From positions 3,410,001 through 3,474,000 of the forward strand of contig NZ_UHIY01000001.1 in assembly GCF_900460525.1 (NCBI RefSeq): a stretch of 64,000 nucleotides of DNA, in the 5' to 3' direction. The number at the start of each line of letters is the position of its first letter. The first letter of the stretch is position 1. Source of the stretch: Yersinia kristensenii. Lineage in GTDB: Bacteria > Pseudomonadota > Gammaproteobacteria > Enterobacterales > Enterobacteriaceae. Position numbers and translations under genes: made by a program. Of this stretch, positions 60,426-64,000 are shown piece by piece. The notes beneath the pieces were generated by a model. That model had not been told where the DNA came from. It ran no database searches and saw only the letters and a program-made list of their open reading frames with translations.

Positions 60426-61331
60426 ATGTTGAGCAAGAAAAATAGCGAAGCTCTGGAAGTTTTCAGTGAAAAACTGGAAGTTGAAGGGCGTAGCCTTTGG
60501 CAGGATGCCCGCCGCCGCTTTATTCATAACCGCGCGGCGATCACCAGTTTGGTGATCCTAATGTTGATTACCTTATTTGTTATTCTGGCCCCGATGCTAG
60601 CTCAGTTTTCCTATGCAGATACTGACTGGGGCATGATGTCAGCGGCACCCGATATTGAATCCGGACACTACTTTGGCACTGATTCATCTGGCCGTGATTT
60701 ATTGGTGCGCGTCGCTATTGGTGGGCGAATCTCATTGATGGTGGGTGTTGCTGCGGCCTTGGTGGCGGTGGTGGTTGGCACATTATATGGGTCATTATCA
60801 GGCTATCTCGGTGGAAAAATTGACTCACTGATGATGCGTTTGCTGGAAATTCTTAACTCATTTCCTTTCATGTTTTTCGTCATTCTGTTGGTGACTTTCT
60901 TTGGCCAGAATATTCTGTTGATATTTGTGGCGATCGGGATGGTTTCCTGGCTGGATATGGCGCGTATCGTGCGCGGGCAAACATTAAGTCTGAAACGCAA
61001 AGAGTTCATCGAAGCGGCGCTGGTAGGCGGGGTTTCCACTCGCAATATTGTGTTGCGTCATATTGTGCCAAACGTATTGGGTGTGGTGGTGGTATACGCC
61101 TCTTTACTGGTTCCCAGTATGATTTTGTTTGAATCATTCCTGAGTTTCTTAGGGTTAGGGACGCAAGAGCCATTGAGCAGTTGGGGTGCATTACTCAGTG
61201 ATGGTGCCAATTCAATGGAAGTTTCTCCCTGGTTATTGATGTTTCCTGCCGGTTTTCTGGTAGTGACGCTGTTTTGTTTCAACTTTATCGGCGATGGCTT
61301 GCGTGATGCCCTCGACCCGAAAGATCGCTGA
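60426..61331 (+). CDS. oppC: oligopeptide ABC transporter permease OppC
   Basis: 301 residues, six membrane segments after a cytoplasmic N-terminus ([16 protein letters not shown]). The EAA loop is [20 protein letters not shown]. Partner of OppB. The start follows GGAG, 18 bp after oppB. Confidence 0.96.
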   Translation: MLSKKNSEALEVFSEKLEVEGRSLWQDARRRFIHNRAAITSLVILMLITLFVILAPMLAQFSYADTDWGMMSAAPDIESGHYFGTDSSGRDLLVRVAIGGRISLMVGVAAALVAVVVGTLYGSLSGYLGGKIDSLMMRLLEILNSFPFMFFVILLVTFFGQNILLIFVAIGMVSWLDMARIVRGQTLSLKRKEFIEAALVGGVSTRNIVLRHIVPNVLGVVVVYASLLVPSMILFESFLSFLGLGTQEPLSSWGALLSDGANSMEVSPWLLMFPAGFLVVTLFCFNFIGDGLRDALDPKDR

Positions 61332-61342
61332 GGAGTAGCACG

Positions 61343-62362
61343 ATGACGACTATTGATAATCAGTCTGCTGTTCAGCAATCGGGGCTGTCGGAGCAAAAAG
61401 TTCTGTTGGATGTCAAGGACTTGACCGTCACATTTGGTACGCCAGACGGCGATGTTACTGCCGTTAATGCCCTTAATTTTGATCTGCGCGCCGGTGAAAC
61501 TCTGGGTATTGTCGGTGAGTCAGGTTCAGGTAAATCTCAAACGGCATTTGCTTTGATGGGGTTGCTGGCCAGTAATGGCCGGATAGGCGGTTCGGCGAAG
61601 TTTCATGGACGTGAAATTCTGAATTTGCCCGAGAAACAATTGAACCGTTTACGGGCCGAAGAAATCTCGATGATTTTCCAAGACCCAATGACCTCTCTTA
61701 ACCCTTATATGCGCGTGGGTGAGCAGCTAATGGAAGTGCTGCAATTGCATAAAAAGATGAGTAAGAGTGAGGCGTTTGAAGAATCAATCCGCATGCTTGA
61801 CGCGGTAAAAATGCCAGAAGCGCGTAAGCGCATGCGGATGTATCCTCATGAATTTTCTGGGGGTATGCGCCAGCGAGTGATGATCGCCATGGCGTTGCTG
61901 TGTCGCCCTAAACTGTTGATTGCCGATGAGCCGACAACCGCATTGGATGTCACAGTTCAGGCTCAAATCATGACTTTGCTGAATGAACTTAAGAGTGAGT
62001 TTAATACCGCAATCATCATGATTACCCATGATCTGGGGGTGGTTGCCGGTATTTGTAATAAAGTTCTGGTGATGTATGCGGGCCGAACCATGGAATATGG
62101 CCAGGCCCGTGATGTGTTTTATCACCCCAGCCACCCTTATTCTATTGGCTTATTAAATGCGGTCCCTCGTCTTGATGCTGAAGGCGAATCTCTCATGACC
62201 ATTCCGGGTAATCCGCCCAATTTACTGCGCTTGCCGAAAGGGTGCCCGTTCCAGCCTCGTTGCCAATATGCCATGGAACGCTGCGGAACGGCTCCGACAT
62301 TAGAGCACTTTGGTGATGGCCGTTTACGCGCCTGCTATAAGCCAGTAGGGGAATTGGTATGA
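61343..62362 (+). CDS. oppD: oligopeptide ABC transporter ATPase OppD
   Basis: 339 residues. Walker [10 protein letters not shown], signature [10 protein letters not shown], Walker [14 protein letters not shown] and the C-terminal iron-sulphur-type cysteine cluster ([14 protein letters not shown]) typical of Opp/Dpp ATPases. It energises peptide import with OppF. GAGGAG precedes the ATG; the stop overlaps the oppF start by four bases. Confidence 0.97.
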   Translation: MTTIDNQSAVQQSGLSEQKVLLDVKDLTVTFGTPDGDVTAVNALNFDLRAGETLGIVGESGSGKSQTAFALMGLLASNGRIGGSAKFHGREILNLPEKQLNRLRAEEISMIFQDPMTSLNPYMRVGEQLMEVLQLHKKMSKSEAFEESIRMLDAVKMPEARKRMRMYPHEFSGGMRQRVMIAMALLCRPKLLIADEPTTALDVTVQAQIMTLLNELKSEFNTAIIMITHDLGVVAGICNKVLVMYAGRTMEYGQARDVFYHPSHPYSIGLLNAVPRLDAEGESLMTIPGNPPNLLRLPKGCPFQPRCQYAMERCGTAPTLEHFGDGRLRACYKPVGELV

Positions 62363-63360
62363 ATGCCATGACAGAGCAAAAAGTCTTGTTGGAAGTGGCC
62401 GACCTGAAAGTTCACTTTGATATTCAGGATGGCAAGCAGTGGTTTTGGCAGCCGTCAAAAACGCTTAAGGCAGTTGATGGCGTCACCTTGCGCCTGTATG
62501 AAGGTGAAACCTTAGGCGTTGTGGGGGAATCCGGTTGTGGTAAATCCACTTTCGCGCGTGCCATTATTGGTTTGGTGAAGGCCACTGGCGGCAGTGTCAG
62601 CTGGCTAGGTAAAGATTTACTCAACATGAGTGATGCCGAGTGGCGGGCAACACGCAGTGATATTCAGATGATATTCCAAGATCCTCTGGCGTCACTTAAT
62701 CCACGCATGACTATTGGCGAAATCATTGCCGAGCCATTACGGACTTATCATCCCAAAATGCCACGTCAGGAAATCAAAGATAAAGTTAAGGCCATGATGT
62801 TAAAGGTGGGTTTGCTGCCTAACTTAATCAACCGCTATCCTCATGAATTCTCGGGGGGCCAGTGCCAGCGTATCGGGATTGCGCGTGCATTGATCCTTGA
62901 ACCCAAGTTGGTCATTTGTGATGAACCAGTGTCGGCGCTGGATGTGTCAATCCAGGCGCAAGTTGTGAATCTGTTGCAGCAATTACAACGCGAGATGGGG
63001 CTGTCACTGATTTTCATCGCGCATGATCTGGCGGTGGTAAAACATATTTCTGACCGAGTATTGGTGATGTATCTGGGCCATGCGGTGGAGTTGGGGACTT
63101 ATGATGAGGTTTACCATAACCCTCAGCACCCTTACACCAAAGCATTGATGTCGGCGGTGCCTATCCCCGATCCGGATAAAGAAAGGGCGAAAGTGATTCA
63201 GTTGCTCGAAGGGGAATTACCGTCACCGATTAATCCTCCATCAGGTTGTGTATTCCGGACTCGCTGTCCCATCGCTGGGCCAGAATGTGCAAAAACCCGC
63301 CCACTATTAGAAGGGAGTTTCCGCCATGCGGTCTCTTGCCTGAAAGTGGATCCGCTATGA
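62359..63360 (+). CDS. oppF: oligopeptide ABC transporter ATPase OppF
   Basis: 333 residues. Walker [10 protein letters not shown], signature [10 protein letters not shown], Walker [14 protein letters not shown], and the cysteine cluster [14 protein letters not shown] near the end. It is the second ATPase of the importer. ATGA overlap with oppD indicates coupled translation. A strong terminator follows, so it is the last gene of the operon. Confidence 0.97.
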   Translation: MNAMTEQKVLLEVADLKVHFDIQDGKQWFWQPSKTLKAVDGVTLRLYEGETLGVVGESGCGKSTFARAIIGLVKATGGSVSWLGKDLLNMSDAEWRATRSDIQMIFQDPLASLNPRMTIGEIIAEPLRTYHPKMPRQEIKDKVKAMMLKVGLLPNLINRYPHEFSGGQCQRIGIARALILEPKLVICDEPVSALDVSIQAQVVNLLQQLQREMGLSLIFIAHDLAVVKHISDRVLVMYLGHAVELGTYDEVYHNPQHPYTKALMSAVPIPDPDKERAKVIQLLEGELPSPINPPSGCVFRTRCPIAGPECAKTRPLLEGSFRHAVSCLKVDPL

Positions 63361-63392
63361 TGTCATTATCCTGATATTGATAACCTAATAGC

Positions 63393-63428
63393 AAAAATCC
63401 CCGCAAATGAATAAGCGGGGATTTTTTT
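63393..63428 (+). terminator. opp operon terminator
   Basis: AAAATCCCCGC (63394-63404) pairs with GCGGGGATTTT (63415-63425), followed by more T residues. It is probably bidirectional because the left arm begins with an A-run facing yciU. Confidence 0.93.
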
Positions 63429-63470
63429 AGTTTGATAAAAAACCGCGACTGAAGCAGTGGGGGAGGCTGG

Positions 63471-64000
<530 letters not shown>

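Overview
The window looks like chromosomal DNA of a gamma-proteobacterium of the Yersinia group. Most proteins read as close enterobacterial orthologues (YeaG, YeaH, MipA, GapA, SppA, TopB, RssAB, H-NS, AdhE, OppABCDF). Two tandem oppA genes, an enhancin-type protease and the overall gene mix point to a non-pestis Yersinia. Species cannot be fixed from sequence reading alone. No rRNA, CRISPR array, prophage or intact insertion sequence was seen.

Layout. 0-9.5 kb: end of dadA with dadX (D-amino-acid/alanine catabolism), a Bcr-type drug exporter, a PAS-GAF-GGDEF-EAL cyclic-di-GMP enzyme, a pirin with a divergent LysR regulator, a small secreted protein and a DMT exporter with a histidine-rich tail. 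9.6-14.1 kb: yeaH-prkA(yeaG) and divergent mipA, in E. coli-like order. 14.1-27.1 kb: an accessory block between mipA and yeaD, which are nearly adjacent in E. coli. It holds a PapI-like regulator, a chaperone-usher fimbrial operon with two paralogous adhesin-like genes flanking a LuxR-like regulator, a methyltransferase, a degenerate tRNA-Gly relic and a low-GC enhancin-like M60 metalloprotease. 27.1-39.9 kb: conserved backbone yeaD, gapA, msrB, yeaC, pncA, ansA, sppA, ydjA, selD, topB, ynjH, nudG, xthA. 39.9-41.9 kb: an AT-rich stretch with an orphan LysR gene next to two tandem tRNA-Tyr genes. 42-54 kb: purU, ychJ, a CRP-box-flanked tiny ORF with its own terminator, a GNAT gene, rssA-rssB, ugd, hns, tdk, adhE. 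54.5-63.8 kb: ychE (marC family), oppA-oppA-oppB-oppC-oppD-oppF, yciU.

How it works together. The most striking regulatory structure is upstream of the fimbrial operon. Two inverted copies of a CGATCTTTTA box, each with a Dam GATC, lie 103 bp apart between a divergent papI-like gene and the major pilin gene. This is the architecture of the Dam/Lrp/PapI phase-variation switch of pap-family operons. A 9-bp attenuator follows the pilin gene and would favour pilin over usher and chaperone. The second notable element is a 23-codon ORF at 43742 preceded by two perfect CRP palindromes and followed by an intrinsic terminator, which resembles a dual-function small RNA/small protein gene. The third is the enhancin gene beside a decayed tRNA-Gly copy whose anticodon reads UCA. 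The remaining loci are housekeeping: glycolysis, fermentation, oligopeptide uptake, RpoS turnover, selenium, DNA topology and DNA repair.
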